Below are positions 1-8,775 of a stretch of DNA of 64,000 nt, piece by piece (position 1 is the first letter of the stretch; the number at the start of each line of letters is the position of its first letter). Below the pieces are notes generated by a model that was given only the letters and a program-made list of their open reading frames with translations, did no database searches and had not been told where the DNA came from. The stretch comes from Sphingosinicella microcystinivorans (GTDB lineage Bacteria; Pseudomonadota; Alphaproteobacteria; Sphingomonadales; Sphingomonadaceae), in assembly GCF_003634215.1 (NCBI RefSeq), contig NZ_RBWX01000007.1, positions 1,536,945 through 1,600,944 of the forward strand. The letters are read 5' to 3'. Position numbers and translations under genes: made by a program.

Positions 1-640
1 CCAGCTCATGGAGATCGACGGCGTCGACCGGCACAAGGTCCACCGCGTCGTGATCTCCACTGTGGTCCCGACAACGCTCTTCAATCTCGAACGCATGGCG
101 CGGCGCGGCTTCGGCATCGATCCGCTGGTCGTGACAAAGGATCTCGACCTCGGCGTCGGCATCGAGGTCGCGCATCCCGAGCAGGTCGGCATGGACCGCC
201 TCGTCAATTGCGTCGCGGTAGGCGATCGCCACGAAGGCGATTTCATCATCATCGATTTCGGCACGGCGACGACATTCGACATCTTCGTCGGCAATGCCTA
301 TACGGGCGGCATCATCGCGCCCGGCATCAATCTGTCGGCGGAGGCACTCTACGTCGCCGCCGCGCAATTGCCGCGTGTTGCCGTCGCGCCGCCCAAGGGT
401 GGCAAAGCCAAAGGCTTCGATACCGTGTCCGCCATGCAGTCGGGTATTTTCTTTGGTTATCTCGCGATGATCGAGGGGTTGGTCGCCCGCCTGAAGGCGG
501 AGGCCGCGGGGCCGATGAAAGTTCTGGCAACGGGCGGCCTTGCCGTCCTGTTCGAGCCCTACACCAGCGTGATCGATGTCGTGGACGTCGATCTCACGGT
601 GCGCGGCCTTACGATTATCGATGAAAGGAACAGGCTTTGA
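1..640 (+). CDS. coaX: type III pantothenate kinase, 3' part (5' end outside window)
   Basis: This is the C-terminal ~212 residues of a CoaX-type pantothenate kinase, which phosphorylates pantothenate in the first step of CoA synthesis. The reading frame enters the window at base 2. Visible family marks are GMDRLVNCVA, the phosphate-binding FGTATTFD stretch, GGIIAPGINLS and the late ATGGLA segment; these belong to the ASKHA-fold type III enzyme and not to CoaA. The stop codon overlaps the TTG start of the RNase J gene (TTGA at 637-640), so the two are probably translationally coupled. coaX next to rnj is a common alphaproteobacterial order. Confidence 0.93.
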   Translation, partial: QLMEIDGVDRHKVHRVVISTVVPTTLFNLERMARRGFGIDPLVVTKDLDLGVGIEVAHPEQVGMDRLVNCVAVGDRHEGDFIIIDFGTATTFDIFVGNAYTGGIIAPGINLSAEALYVAAAQLPRVAVAPPKGGKAKGFDTVSAMQSGIFFGYLAMIEGLVARLKAEAAGPMKVLATGGLAVLFEPYTSVIDVVDVDLTVRGLTIIDERNRL

Positions 641-2286
641 AGCCTGGAAAAGAACTGATCTTCCTGCCGCTCGGCGGCTCGGGCGAGATCGGCATGAACG
701 TCAATCTCTACGGCTGCAACGGCAAGTGGATCATGGTCGACCTCGGCATGACCTTCGCCGATCCGAACCTGCCGGGTATCGAACTGGTCCTCCCCGATCT
801 CTCCTTCATCGAGGATCGACAGAAGGATCTTCTCGGCATCGTCCTCACGCACGGGCACGAGGACCATATCGGCGCGATCCCTTATCTCGTCGGCGATTTC
901 GACGTGCCGCTGTTCGCGACGCCGTTCACCGCGGGCCTCATTCGCAAGAAGCTGATCGAGGAAGGCATCGAACGTGATGTCGAACTGAACGTCGTGCCTC
1001 TTGAGGGCGAGGTCAACCTCGGCCCCTTCAAGTGCCGTTACGTGCCGCTCGCGCACTCGATTCCCGAAGGCAATGCACTCCTCATCGAAACGCCCTACGG
1101 CAAGATTTTCCACACCGGCGACTGGAAGCTGGACGAGGCGCCCGTGCTCGGCGTGCCCTCCACCGCCGAGGAACTGACCGCGCTCGGCGACGAAGGCATC
1201 CTCGCGCTCGTCGGCGATTCCACCAACGTCTTCAATCCCGAGGCCTCGGGCAGCGAAACCGGCGTGCGCGAAGGCCTCGACAGGGTGATCGCGGGCCACA
1301 AGGGCAGGGTGCTCGTCACCACCTTCGCTTCGAACGCCGCGCGTCTCCATACGCTCGGCGAGGTCGCGAAGGATACGGGCCGCAAGATCTGCGTCGTCGG
1401 GCGCTCGCTTGATCGCATCCTCGAAGTGTCGAAGAGCGTCGGCTACCTCACCGATTTCCCGCCCACCGTGTCGCACGAAGAGGCGATGAAGGTGCCGCGC
1501 GACAGGCTGCTCATCGTCTCCACGGGCGCGCAGGGCGAGGCGCGCGCCGCGCTCTCCCGAATCGCGGAGGGCGATCATCCTCACATCAAGCTCGAACGCG
1601 GCGACCTCGTTGTCTATTCGTCGAAGCAGATTCCCGGCAACGAGATCTCCATCGGCCGCGTGCAGAACGCGCTTGCGGCGCGGGGCATCGAGATCATCAC
1701 CGATCGGCAGGCGCACGTGCATGTTTCCGGCCATCCCGGCGTTCCCGAGCTGGAATCGATGTACGGCTGGATTCGCCCGCAAATATCGATCCCCGTCCAC
1801 GGTGAGCGCCGCCATATGGAAGAGCATGCGCGGCTCGCGCGCCGCTTCGGCGTTCAGGAAGCGGTCGTGCCGGTGAATGGTAGCGCCATCCGCCTCGCAC
1901 CCGGCAAGCCGCAGATCATCAGCCACGAACCCGTCGGCCGCCTCGTCCTCGATGGAGACGTCATTCTCCCTGCCGACGGCGCCACGATGCTCGCGCGTCG
2001 CCGCATGATGCACAACGGTCTCATCGCCGTGTTCGTCGTGATCGACGGCAAGAACCGCCTTGTGGCGCCGCCGCAGGTGCAGTCGCACGGCGTTCCTGTC
2101 GAAGATGACCGCGACGAGTTCATCGACGATTGCGTCTCCGCCGCAAGCGAAGCTGCCGCGAAGGCACGCAGCAACGGTGAAGATGCGCTTGCCGAGGCAA
2201 TCCGTGTCGCCGTCCGCCGCACCGCGCGGGATTGGACCGGCAAAAAACCGATTACCGAAGTCACCGTCACAAGGATCAAAGGCTGA
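637..2286 (+). CDS. rnj: ribonuclease J
   Basis: A 549-residue metallo-beta-lactamase/beta-CASP ribonuclease acting in mRNA decay and rRNA maturation. The signature LTHGHEDHIGAIP carries the HxHxDH metal site near residue 70. A later CASP region includes GDSTN, VSTGAQGE and the histidine-containing HVSGHPG and SIPVHGERRH. The start is taken as TTG at 637: AAAGGAA at 624-630 lies about 6 bases upstream, the peptide KPGKELIFLPLGGSGEIGMN begins as in other members, and the TTGA overlap with coaX supports it. The downstream DUF1467 gene begins on the last base of the stop codon. Confidence 0.95.
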   Translation: MKPGKELIFLPLGGSGEIGMNVNLYGCNGKWIMVDLGMTFADPNLPGIELVLPDLSFIEDRQKDLLGIVLTHGHEDHIGAIPYLVGDFDVPLFATPFTAGLIRKKLIEEGIERDVELNVVPLEGEVNLGPFKCRYVPLAHSIPEGNALLIETPYGKIFHTGDWKLDEAPVLGVPSTAEELTALGDEGILALVGDSTNVFNPEASGSETGVREGLDRVIAGHKGRVLVTTFASNAARLHTLGEVAKDTGRKICVVGRSLDRILEVSKSVGYLTDFPPTVSHEEAMKVPRDRLLIVSTGAQGEARAALSRIAEGDHPHIKLERGDLVVYSSKQIPGNEISIGRVQNALAARGIEIITDRQAHVHVSGHPGVPELESMYGWIRPQISIPVHGERRHMEEHARLARRFGVQEAVVPVNGSAIRLAPGKPQIISHEPVGRLVLDGDVILPADGATMLARRRMMHNGLIAVFVVIDGKNRLVAPPQVQSHGVPVEDDRDEFIDDCVSAASEAAAKARSNGEDALAEAIRVAVRRTARDWTGKKPITEVTVTRIKG

Positions 2287-2534
2287 TGGGCTGGGGATCG
2301 ATACTCGCGATCTATCTTCTGATCTGGACGGTGACGCTGTTCACCGTCCTACCGTTCGGCGTCCGCACCTCCGAAGAGGCGGGCGAAGACAAGGTGAAAG
2401 GGCAGGCCGACAGCGCGCCCGCGCGGCCGATGCTCGCCAAGAAACTGGTCTGGACGACGATCATTTCGGCCGTCCTGATGGTCGGCGTCTGGTGGCTGGG
2501 CGAGGCGGGCTACCTCGACTTCATGCCCAACTGA
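2286..2534 (+). CDS. DUF1467 family small membrane protein
   Basis: An 82-residue protein with two predicted transmembrane helices, one near residues 4-24 (ILAIYLLIWTVTLFTVLPFGV) and one near 53-72. A short charged loop between them holds a conserved RTSEEAGE-type motif. It matches the DUF1467 family, which is usually found next to rnj in alphaproteobacteria; the function is unknown. The ATG shares one base with the RNase J stop (TGATG), so it is cotranslated with rnj. The longer in-frame extension upstream lies inside rnj and is not needed. Confidence 0.85.
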   Translation: MGWGSILAIYLLIWTVTLFTVLPFGVRTSEEAGEDKVKGQADSAPARPMLAKKLVWTTIISAVLMVGVWWLGEAGYLDFMPN

Positions 2535-2561
2535 GGCGGGCAAGCGAAGTCGAGGGACGGC

Positions 2562-4913
2562 TCAGCGCAGGCGCTCCGTCGCCTGCGCCAATGCCACGTA
2601 GAGCTTGCCGAGGTCGGACGACAGCAGCGTCATCGAAAGCGCATTGCCGTCGCGGTCCGCGTTGAAGCGGCGGAGCATGGCTTCGAAATCGTGGATGTAG
2701 CGGCGGACGCCGTCGCGGAATTCGGCATCCTCGCTGTAGCGGCGCGTGACTTCCTTGGCGTCGCGGTTCGTGAGGAGTTGCACGGCGCGGCGTGAGAACA
2801 CGCCGCGTTCCCCCGCGAGATACTGCTTCCACGCCGTCTCGGTGACCTCCGCCGAAAGCCCCTTGGCGATATCGATCGAGGCACTGTTGAGCGCTTCGAC
2901 GAGCAGTTCGGACTGACGGCCGATGTCCTTCCGGAGTGCGGCGTCGAGGTGCGCGTCGGCCTCGTTCACGCGGGTTTCGATGGCGGCAGCGGTTTCGGCG
3001 ACCGACACCAGCTGGCGCGACAGTCGCTCAGCGGCCAGCTGCGCGGCGTCGGCACTGCGCGCGCCGGCGGCCTCCAGCGCCTTGATCTGGGTTTCCACCG
3101 GCTCGATCGCGCTCTGGCGTACAGCCTCACGCGACGCCTTTGTCAGCGCTTCGCGCGCTTCCTCGACGACAGCTTCAAGCGCCGTCTTCACGGTGCCAGC
3201 CGTCTGCGCCGCGACTTCACGCACGCGCCCGAGCGCGTCGATCAGTTGCGTCGTCGCGCTGAGCGCGGTGCTTTCCGCCGAGCGTTCGACGCCCGACAGG
3301 ATGCCCTGCGCGACCTCGATCTCGCCGCGTACCTTGGCGACGACGGCCTCGAGGCTTTCGCGCTGGTCTTCGAGCCCGTCGAGCAGTTCGTCGATCGCCT
3401 TCCGTCCGGCGGCGATCGGGGCGTTGATTGCGACGGCGCGTTCGGACACGCGGTCGATGTCCTGTGAAAGGTTCGCCACCGAACCCCGCAGCGCATCGAT
3501 GGCGCCAAGGCCCTTTTCGGCGCCTGCCGGTACGCCTTCGACAAGCGAGGCTAGCGCCTCTTCGGTCGCGCTGCGCACGGCGGCGAGCGCATCGCCGATC
3601 TCCTTCGCGGCGCCGCGCGTGGTGCCGAGCGGTGTGGAGAGCGAATCGATCTCGCAGCGCACCTGTGCAATCCGCGCGGAGAGGCTGGCGAGGACGCTTT
3701 CGCTCGAATTGGCCGCGTTGCCGAGCTTGGCGTCGAGCACGCTGAAGCCGCGCTCGACGGTATCCAGGAAGCCGCGGCTGCCTGCGTCCTGATCGCTGAT
3801 GCGCTTGCTGAGTTCTGAGACGTGCTCGGCGATGGCCGTGATCCGGCTTGCGATGGTCTCGATGGCCCGCCCGCCGATGTCTTCAAGATCGAGCGAGGTA
3901 CGCGAGATCGCCGCGGCGAGTGCTGCCGTTTGCGCCTCGACGCCGGCGCGGGTGGCTTCCAGCGCTTCACCGGTCTTGGCGAGCGCAGCGTCGCCGCTCG
4001 CTTCGAGCGCGGTCGAATACGCACCGAGGCGACCTTCGGCGTCCGCGGCAGAGGCGGAAATCGCGGAAATCACGTTGGTGAGGCTTGCGGTCGCGGCCTT
4101 GGCCTGTGCGCCGGCTTCCTCACTGCGTGTCCACACGGCGGCAAGCAGGTCTTCCGTTTCCAGAAGCTGTGTGCGTGCGTCGGTGGCGCTCGTGGCGAGC
4201 AGGCCAGCGATGCGGTTCACCTGCGCTTCGGCGTCGGGAAGCGCGCTCGCAAGCGAATCGAAACTGGCCCGCGCCTTCTCGCTGCTCTCCGCGAGCGCGG
4301 TGGAGCTGGCGTCGATCGCGGCGCGGTCCTCTGCGAGTGTTCCCGCGAGCGTGCGCGTGCGGTGAACGGCGGCGTCGGTGGCGCTCACGAAGCCCTCAAC
4401 CTCGTCTGCGAACACCTTGCGCAGCCCCTCGACGCGCATGGTCACGGCGGCGAGCACGGAATCGATGCTTTCCAGCTGCGTGCGCGTTTCGCGTGCGGTG
4501 AGTGCGAAGCGCTCCTCGGCGGCTTCGATTCGGGCCAGCATCTCGCGCTGTTGACCCGGCCATACGCGTGCCGCGACGAGCGCGATCAGCCAGATTGCAG
4601 ACAGGGGCGCAGCCACGCCGCCCGCGACACCCGCCCATTCGGTGAGCGTCAGAGCGCCAACACCCGCCGAACCGGCAATCAGCCAGACGACAGCGGCGGC
4701 AAGCGCCAGCCATGCAAGCGAAGCGAGCCCGGCGAACAGAAGGACGCGGCTGGAAAAGGTCGGCACGGAATCGTCCACGGCCTCCTCATCCATCTGGCGC
4801 AGACGCTTCATCGGCGCCGACGTGTCCGGCTCTGCATCGGACGAGTGGGGCTTCTGCCACGTGTAGTCCGGCGGAAGTTTTTCCGGAAATGACCGCCGAC
4901 CGACTGGACTCAT
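2562..4913 (-). CDS. large two-TM coiled-coil membrane protein, TipN-like architecture
   Basis: A 783-residue protein. A polar N-terminal region (about 1-55) is followed by two transmembrane helices near 57-80 and 94-117. Next comes about 570 residues of Ala/Glu/Arg/Ser-rich helix with heptad character and no Pro/Gly breaks typical of enzymes. A distinct C-terminal block (about 700-783) includes MTLLSSDLGKLYVALAQA. No nucleotide-binding or HAMP/signalling hairpin motif is visible. Two N-terminal TMs plus a long cytosolic coiled coil resemble the polarity protein TipN of Caulobacter; this is an architectural comparison only. The gene converges on DUF1467 and diverges from the Hpt gene. Confidence 0.8.
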   Translation of the reverse strand: MSPVGRRSFPEKLPPDYTWQKPHSSDAEPDTSAPMKRLRQMDEEAVDDSVPTFSSRVLLFAGLASLAWLALAAAVVWLIAGSAGVGALTLTEWAGVAGGVAAPLSAIWLIALVAARVWPGQQREMLARIEAAEERFALTARETRTQLESIDSVLAAVTMRVEGLRKVFADEVEGFVSATDAAVHRTRTLAGTLAEDRAAIDASSTALAESSEKARASFDSLASALPDAEAQVNRIAGLLATSATDARTQLLETEDLLAAVWTRSEEAGAQAKAATASLTNVISAISASAADAEGRLGAYSTALEASGDAALAKTGEALEATRAGVEAQTAALAAAISRTSLDLEDIGGRAIETIASRITAIAEHVSELSKRISDQDAGSRGFLDTVERGFSVLDAKLGNAANSSESVLASLSARIAQVRCEIDSLSTPLGTTRGAAKEIGDALAAVRSATEEALASLVEGVPAGAEKGLGAIDALRGSVANLSQDIDRVSERAVAINAPIAAGRKAIDELLDGLEDQRESLEAVVAKVRGEIEVAQGILSGVERSAESTALSATTQLIDALGRVREVAAQTAGTVKTALEAVVEEAREALTKASREAVRQSAIEPVETQIKALEAAGARSADAAQLAAERLSRQLVSVAETAAAIETRVNEADAHLDAALRKDIGRQSELLVEALNSASIDIAKGLSAEVTETAWKQYLAGERGVFSRRAVQLLTNRDAKEVTRRYSEDAEFRDGVRRYIHDFEAMLRRFNADRDGNALSMTLLSSDLGKLYVALAQATERLR

Positions 4914-5047
4914 GGTGCACGACCCCCGCGAAACCTGTTGTATTAAAACCCCTCGCGCACCTGTCTATCACCGCCCGTGCGGACAGGACAGCCCGGCAAT
5001 CGGCATTTGTCTACACTTTGTTAACACTCGTCGCCGAACATGGGCGC

Positions 5048-5356
5048 ATGAACCCCGAATCCGCCCCTGCTTTCCTGCCGCATCGACTGCTCGAGATCAC
5101 GGGCGGGGATACGGCGCTGTTCGACGATCTCATGTCGGAATTTCGCGAAAATCTGCCCGCCTATGCCGCTGAACTGCGTGCCGCAAAAGATCGCGCGGGC
5201 TGGAAAGCGGCAGCGCACCGTCTGAAAGGCGCGGCGCAGGCAATCGGTGCGGAAGCCATTGGCGCGATCGCGCTGCTTGCCGAGCTGTCGGCACCGGGTG
5301 ACAGCGCGCTCCTCGCGCGCCTCGACGCCGAGATCATGCGCTTTTCAAGCTTCTAG
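5048..5356 (+). CDS. histidine-containing phosphotransfer (Hpt) domain protein
   Basis: A 102-residue, all-helical protein carrying the Hpt signature AAHRLKGAAQ, with the phosphoacceptor His at about residue 57. Such proteins relay phosphate between hybrid kinases and response regulators. The length equals a single Hpt domain. The start ATG at 5048 is the first plausible one; the reading frame stays open further upstream but into sequence unlike the family. No hybrid kinase or receiver protein lies beside it. Its last 12 bases overlap the convergent CDP-alcohol phosphatidyltransferase gene. Confidence 0.8.
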   Translation: MNPESAPAFLPHRLLEITGGDTALFDDLMSEFRENLPAYAAELRAAKDRAGWKAAAHRLKGAAQAIGAEAIGAIALLAELSAPGDSALLARLDAEIMRFSSF

Positions 5357-6172
5357 AAACGCGCCCTCGCGTTGCCGGCGCGCGCGTTCGATCAGAACCG
5401 CGGCCAGGCTGAGACCAAGGATTTCCCAAAGCCAGTACCAGAGCGGGCTTCCGGCAAGGCATGCAATGAAGATCGCAAATGTGCGCCCGCTCGCGCCGAG
5501 GATCGTGGCGGCGGAGAGAACAGGGCGCATTCTCTCCACATAGAGCGCACGCAGCGCGGGGTCCGCGCCGAGCGCTGCATCGAGTGCGTGTGCGCCGGGC
5601 ATCAATTTCGCCTGAAGAGCATTGTAGCCGACCTCGAGAAAACCGCCGACCGCCGTGCGGGGCACAAAACCGGGCTGGCCCGCGCTTCGCCGCATGAACA
5701 CTTCGCGCTGAAGCTCGTACCATGCGGCCTGCACGACGTGCGCCGCGCCTGCAAGTACGGCCGCTCCCAGGCTGATCGCGAGTCCCGCTTCGTTTTTAGC
5801 CGCGAAGGCAAGGCTCAAGTAGACCAGAATGAAGACGCTGTAGTCGCAGAAGCCGTCGAGGAAACGCCCGAACTCGCTGGTCCGCCCCGTGGCCCGCGCC
5901 GTCATGCCGTCCAGGCCATCGAAGACGTGCCAGGCAAGCATCGCCGCGAATCCGGCGAGTGCCATCGCCGGGGTTTCATAATGAAAATAGGCCCAGGCCG
6001 CGACGATGCCGAAGCCGATTCCGGCGATTGAAATGGCGTTTGGCGGAATATGGAGTTTAACCGCAACCGGCAGAAATGCCCGCGATACCGGATGAATGAC
6101 CGCGATGTTCAGCGGTTCCTCTATGTCCCGCGGGCGTCCGCCGTCTGCTGTGTCGACAGTGAATTGCATCAT
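5345..6172 (-). CDS. CDP-alcohol phosphatidyltransferase family protein with complete motif
   Basis: A 275-residue multi-pass membrane protein carrying the complete CDP-alcohol phosphatidyltransferase motif DG(x)2AR(x)8G(x)3D(x)3D, with the four aspartates near residues 85, 88, 106 and 110. Enzymes of this family join a CDP-activated group to an alcohol with loss of CMP, typically at the membrane. Substrates cannot be read from sequence. It diverges, with only 86 bases between, from a second protein of the same family followed by myo-inositol-phosphate synthase and a cytidylyltransferase-like gene. A role in inositol lipid or inositol-phosphodiester synthesis is therefore the best inference. 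Confidence 0.85.
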   Translation of the reverse strand: MMQFTVDTADGGRPRDIEEPLNIAVIHPVSRAFLPVAVKLHIPPNAISIAGIGFGIVAAWAYFHYETPAMALAGFAAMLAWHVFDGLDGMTARATGRTSEFGRFLDGFCDYSVFILVYLSLAFAAKNEAGLAISLGAAVLAGAAHVVQAAWYELQREVFMRRSAGQPGFVPRTAVGGFLEVGYNALQAKLMPGAHALDAALGADPALRALYVERMRPVLSAATILGASGRTFAIFIACLAGSPLWYWLWEILGLSLAAVLIERARRQREGAFLEA

Positions 6173-6258
6173 GTGCGATGTGCGCCGCTCAGGGGAGAGT
6201 TGGCAAGTCCGCTTGCTTGCCCTTATGGTCCGCCATCCATTCAGACCCGGAGACGTCG

Positions 6259-7617
6259 ATGGCGCTTGTAGCGCTGCTCTATGCCCATCATTTCAGTGCC
6301 GGGGCGGATGAACCGCTGGCCGCGCTCAGCATCACGGGAATCGCCTCGGTGGACCGGCAGATTCGCCAGTGCCGCCGCGCGGGCGCCGAGCGCGTCGTCG
6401 TGATGGTGGAGCGTGTGACGCCCCGCCTCGCCGCCGCGCTCGACCGCGCGCGCCGCGCATCGTCCGGCATCGAGGTCGTTCACGGCGGAGATGGTGTCCG
6501 CGCCGCGATCCGTGAGGAAGACAGTGTGCTTTCGCTCGACGAGGGGCTTGTCGCCGATGAGCGCGCGATCGCCGCCGTCGCGAGCGCGGCGGGGGACGTG
6601 GTGCTCGGTGTGTGGATGGAGGCGGATGAGCGCCCGATCACGGCGGAACGGATCGCCTCGGACCGATTCTTCGCCGGGCTCGCGCGTTTCCCCGGGCGTC
6701 TTGTTCGCAGCGTCGCGGGCCGTCTCGGCGACTGGGACATGCAGGCCACGCTGGTTCGCTCGGCGCTGGGGGAGGGGCCGCACACGCCTGTCGCCGTCGC
6801 CCGCATCCCGGCCTATTGCCCGTCGCGGCGGCGCGAGGTGCCGCTGCAATGGCGCCGCGCGACCGATGCCGCTTCCGCCGACGCAGCGACCACGGAGGCG
6901 CTGGCCGCCGCACAGAAGGGCATTCTCGATTGGCCGGCGCGCTTCATTCACCCGCCGGTCGAAAACCTGCTCACACGTCTGCTGCTGCCGACGCCGCTCA
7001 CGCCCAACATGATTTCTGTAGGCGTGTTCCTGCTTGGGCTCGCCGCGATGGCGGCATTCGCGCTCGGCCATCTCTGGATCGGGCTCGCGCTCGCGCTCGT
7101 CATCGGCCCGCTCGATGGCGTGGACGGCAAGCTCGCGCGCACCCGGGTCGAATTCTCGAAGTGGGGTGATCTGGAGCATGTCGCGGACAAGGTCGTGGAA
7201 TACGGCTGGTTCGCCGCGCTCGCATATTATTTCAATTCGGTCGGCCACGGCGGCGCATGGCCGCTCGCCGCGATCTGCGTGGGCTTCGCGCTCGCCGAAG
7301 CCGTACAGGGCGAGTTCTTCCGCCGTTTCACGGGCAAGCAGATCGACGACGCCGGCGACTTCGAACGCCGCTTCCGGTTGGTCGCGGGCCGCCGCAACAC
7401 GTTCTTCTGGAGCCTTTTGCCGTTCGCGGCTTTTGGCGCCTGGTATGCGGGTTTTGCGATGATCGCGGCATACAGCGCGCTTACCTTTTTCGTCATGCAG
7501 GCGCGCTTCTTCGTTCGATTGCAGGAATATGGCAGCGAAAACAGCGATCGGATCGCCGCGAACTTTGCCAAGACGGCTTACACATTCTTGCCCGATTCCG
7601 CTGGCAACGCTAAGTGA
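6259..7617 (+). CDS. fusion of degenerate nucleotidyltransferase-like domain and CDP-alcohol phosphatidyltransferase-like domain
   Basis: A 452-residue two-part protein. Residues 1-200 look like a Rossmann-type nucleotidyltransferase (SITGIASVDRQIRQCRRAGAERVVVMV) but lack the LAAGxGxRL loop and the signature lysine. Residues ~230-450 are a membrane domain with DGVDGKLAR at 286-294. The order matches the IPCT/DIPPS fusion that makes di-myo-inositol phosphate phosphate in some thermophiles. The motif is unusual: after KLAR(x)8G the next residues are DLEHVADK, so the third catalytic Asp is Glu or displaced. ATG 6259 is chosen because CGGAGA lies 6-11 bases upstream. myo-Inositol-phosphate synthase follows after 42 bases. 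Confidence 0.8.
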   Translation: MALVALLYAHHFSAGADEPLAALSITGIASVDRQIRQCRRAGAERVVVMVERVTPRLAAALDRARRASSGIEVVHGGDGVRAAIREEDSVLSLDEGLVADERAIAAVASAAGDVVLGVWMEADERPITAERIASDRFFAGLARFPGRLVRSVAGRLGDWDMQATLVRSALGEGPHTPVAVARIPAYCPSRRREVPLQWRRATDAASADAATTEALAAAQKGILDWPARFIHPPVENLLTRLLLPTPLTPNMISVGVFLLGLAAMAAFALGHLWIGLALALVIGPLDGVDGKLARTRVEFSKWGDLEHVADKVVEYGWFAALAYYFNSVGHGGAWPLAAICVGFALAEAVQGEFFRRFTGKQIDDAGDFERRFRLVAGRRNTFFWSLLPFAAFGAWYAGFAMIAAYSALTFFVMQARFFVRLQEYGSENSDRIAANFAKTAYTFLPDSAGNAK

Positions 7618-7659
7618 TCGTCTTCAACCGCGCAGTAGACGCGCCTCAGGATCTTTCCC

Positions 7660-8766
7660 ATGCATGAAGTAAGAGTAGCTGTCGTTGGTATCGGCAATTG
7701 CGCAAGTTCGCTTGTCCAAGGTGTCGCCCACTATCAGAACGGTGGCGCAAACGAACAGATCGGCCTGCTGCACTGGGATCTGGGCGGTTACCGCCCCAAG
7801 GATATTCGTTTCGTTGCCGGTTGGGATATCGATCGCCGCAAGGTCGGCCTTGATATCGCCGAGGCGATCTTCGCAAAGCCGAATTGCACCGCCGTATTCT
7901 GCGATCATGTGCCGGAAACAGGCACGCGCGTCCGCATGGGCCATATTCTCGACGGCGTCGGCGAACATATGGCCGACTATTCCGAAGACCGCACGTTCCT
8001 CGTGGCGAACGAGGCGGAGCCGGACAAGGATGAGGTCGTGCGTGTGCTGCGCGAGACGCGCGCTGACGTGCTGATGAACTACCTTCCCGTCGGCAGCCAG
8101 AAGGCGACCGAGTTCTACGCCGAATGCGCGCTCGAAGCCGGGGTGGCGTTCGTCAACAACATCCCGGTGTTCATCGCCAGCGACCCCGTATGGGCAAAGC
8201 GCTTCAAGGACGCGGGCCTCCCGATCATCGGCGACGACATCAAGGCGCAGCTCGGTGCCACGATCGTCCACCGCGTGCTCACCGACCTTTTCAAGAAGCG
8301 CGGCGTGAAGCTCGATCGGACCTACCAGCTCAACACCGGCGGCAACACAGACTTCCTCAACATGCTGAACCGCTCGCGCCTCGCCTCCAAGAAGGAGTCG
8401 AAGACGGAAGCCGTGCAGTCCGTCGCCGAGCGCCGCATGGAGGACGAGAACATCCACGTTGGCCCGTCCGACTATGTGGCTTGGCAGAATGACAACAAGG
8501 TCTGCTTCCTGCGCATGGAAGGGCAGCTTTTCGGCGGCGTCCCGATGAACCTCGAACTCCGCCTGTCGGTGGAGGACAGCCCGAACTCCGCAGGCGTCGC
8601 GATCGATATGATCCGCTGTGCGAAACTCGCACTCGATCGTGGTCTTTCGGGGCCGATCGATGCTGCGGCAAGCTATTTCTGCAAACACCCGCCGCGCCAG
8701 ACGAGCGACGATCTTGCGTTCGCCGCGCTCGAGGCGTTCATCGCCGGCGGCGGCAAGCTCCACTAG
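7660..8766 (+). CDS. ino1: myo-inositol-1-phosphate synthase
   Basis: A 368-residue inositol-3-phosphate synthase, which converts glucose 6-phosphate to L-myo-inositol 1-phosphate through an NAD-dependent internal oxidation. The N-terminal Rossmann loop VAVVGIGNCASSLVQG, GDDIKAQLGATIVHR and NTGGNTDFLNM are typical of the family. The length fits the short, actinobacterial-like form and not the ~530-residue eukaryotic form. An AGGA-type site about 10 bases upstream supports ATG 7660. The next gene starts 9 bases after the stop, so it supplies inositol phosphate within the same operon. Confidence 0.95.
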   Translation: MHEVRVAVVGIGNCASSLVQGVAHYQNGGANEQIGLLHWDLGGYRPKDIRFVAGWDIDRRKVGLDIAEAIFAKPNCTAVFCDHVPETGTRVRMGHILDGVGEHMADYSEDRTFLVANEAEPDKDEVVRVLRETRADVLMNYLPVGSQKATEFYAECALEAGVAFVNNIPVFIASDPVWAKRFKDAGLPIIGDDIKAQLGATIVHRVLTDLFKKRGVKLDRTYQLNTGGNTDFLNMLNRSRLASKKESKTEAVQSVAERRMEDENIHVGPSDYVAWQNDNKVCFLRMEGQLFGGVPMNLELRLSVEDSPNSAGVAIDMIRCAKLALDRGLSGPIDAAASYFCKHPPRQTSDDLAFAALEAFIAGGGKLH

Positions 8767-8775
8767 GCCAGGGTT

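Noticed and set aside
559-2088. Long minus-strand open frame opposite RNase J
   Set aside because: It mirrors the codon structure of rnj, has no family motif and lies entirely antisense; long antisense frames are expected at this GC content. The same applies to those opposite dnaE, the ino1 region, proS and the quinohemoprotein gene.
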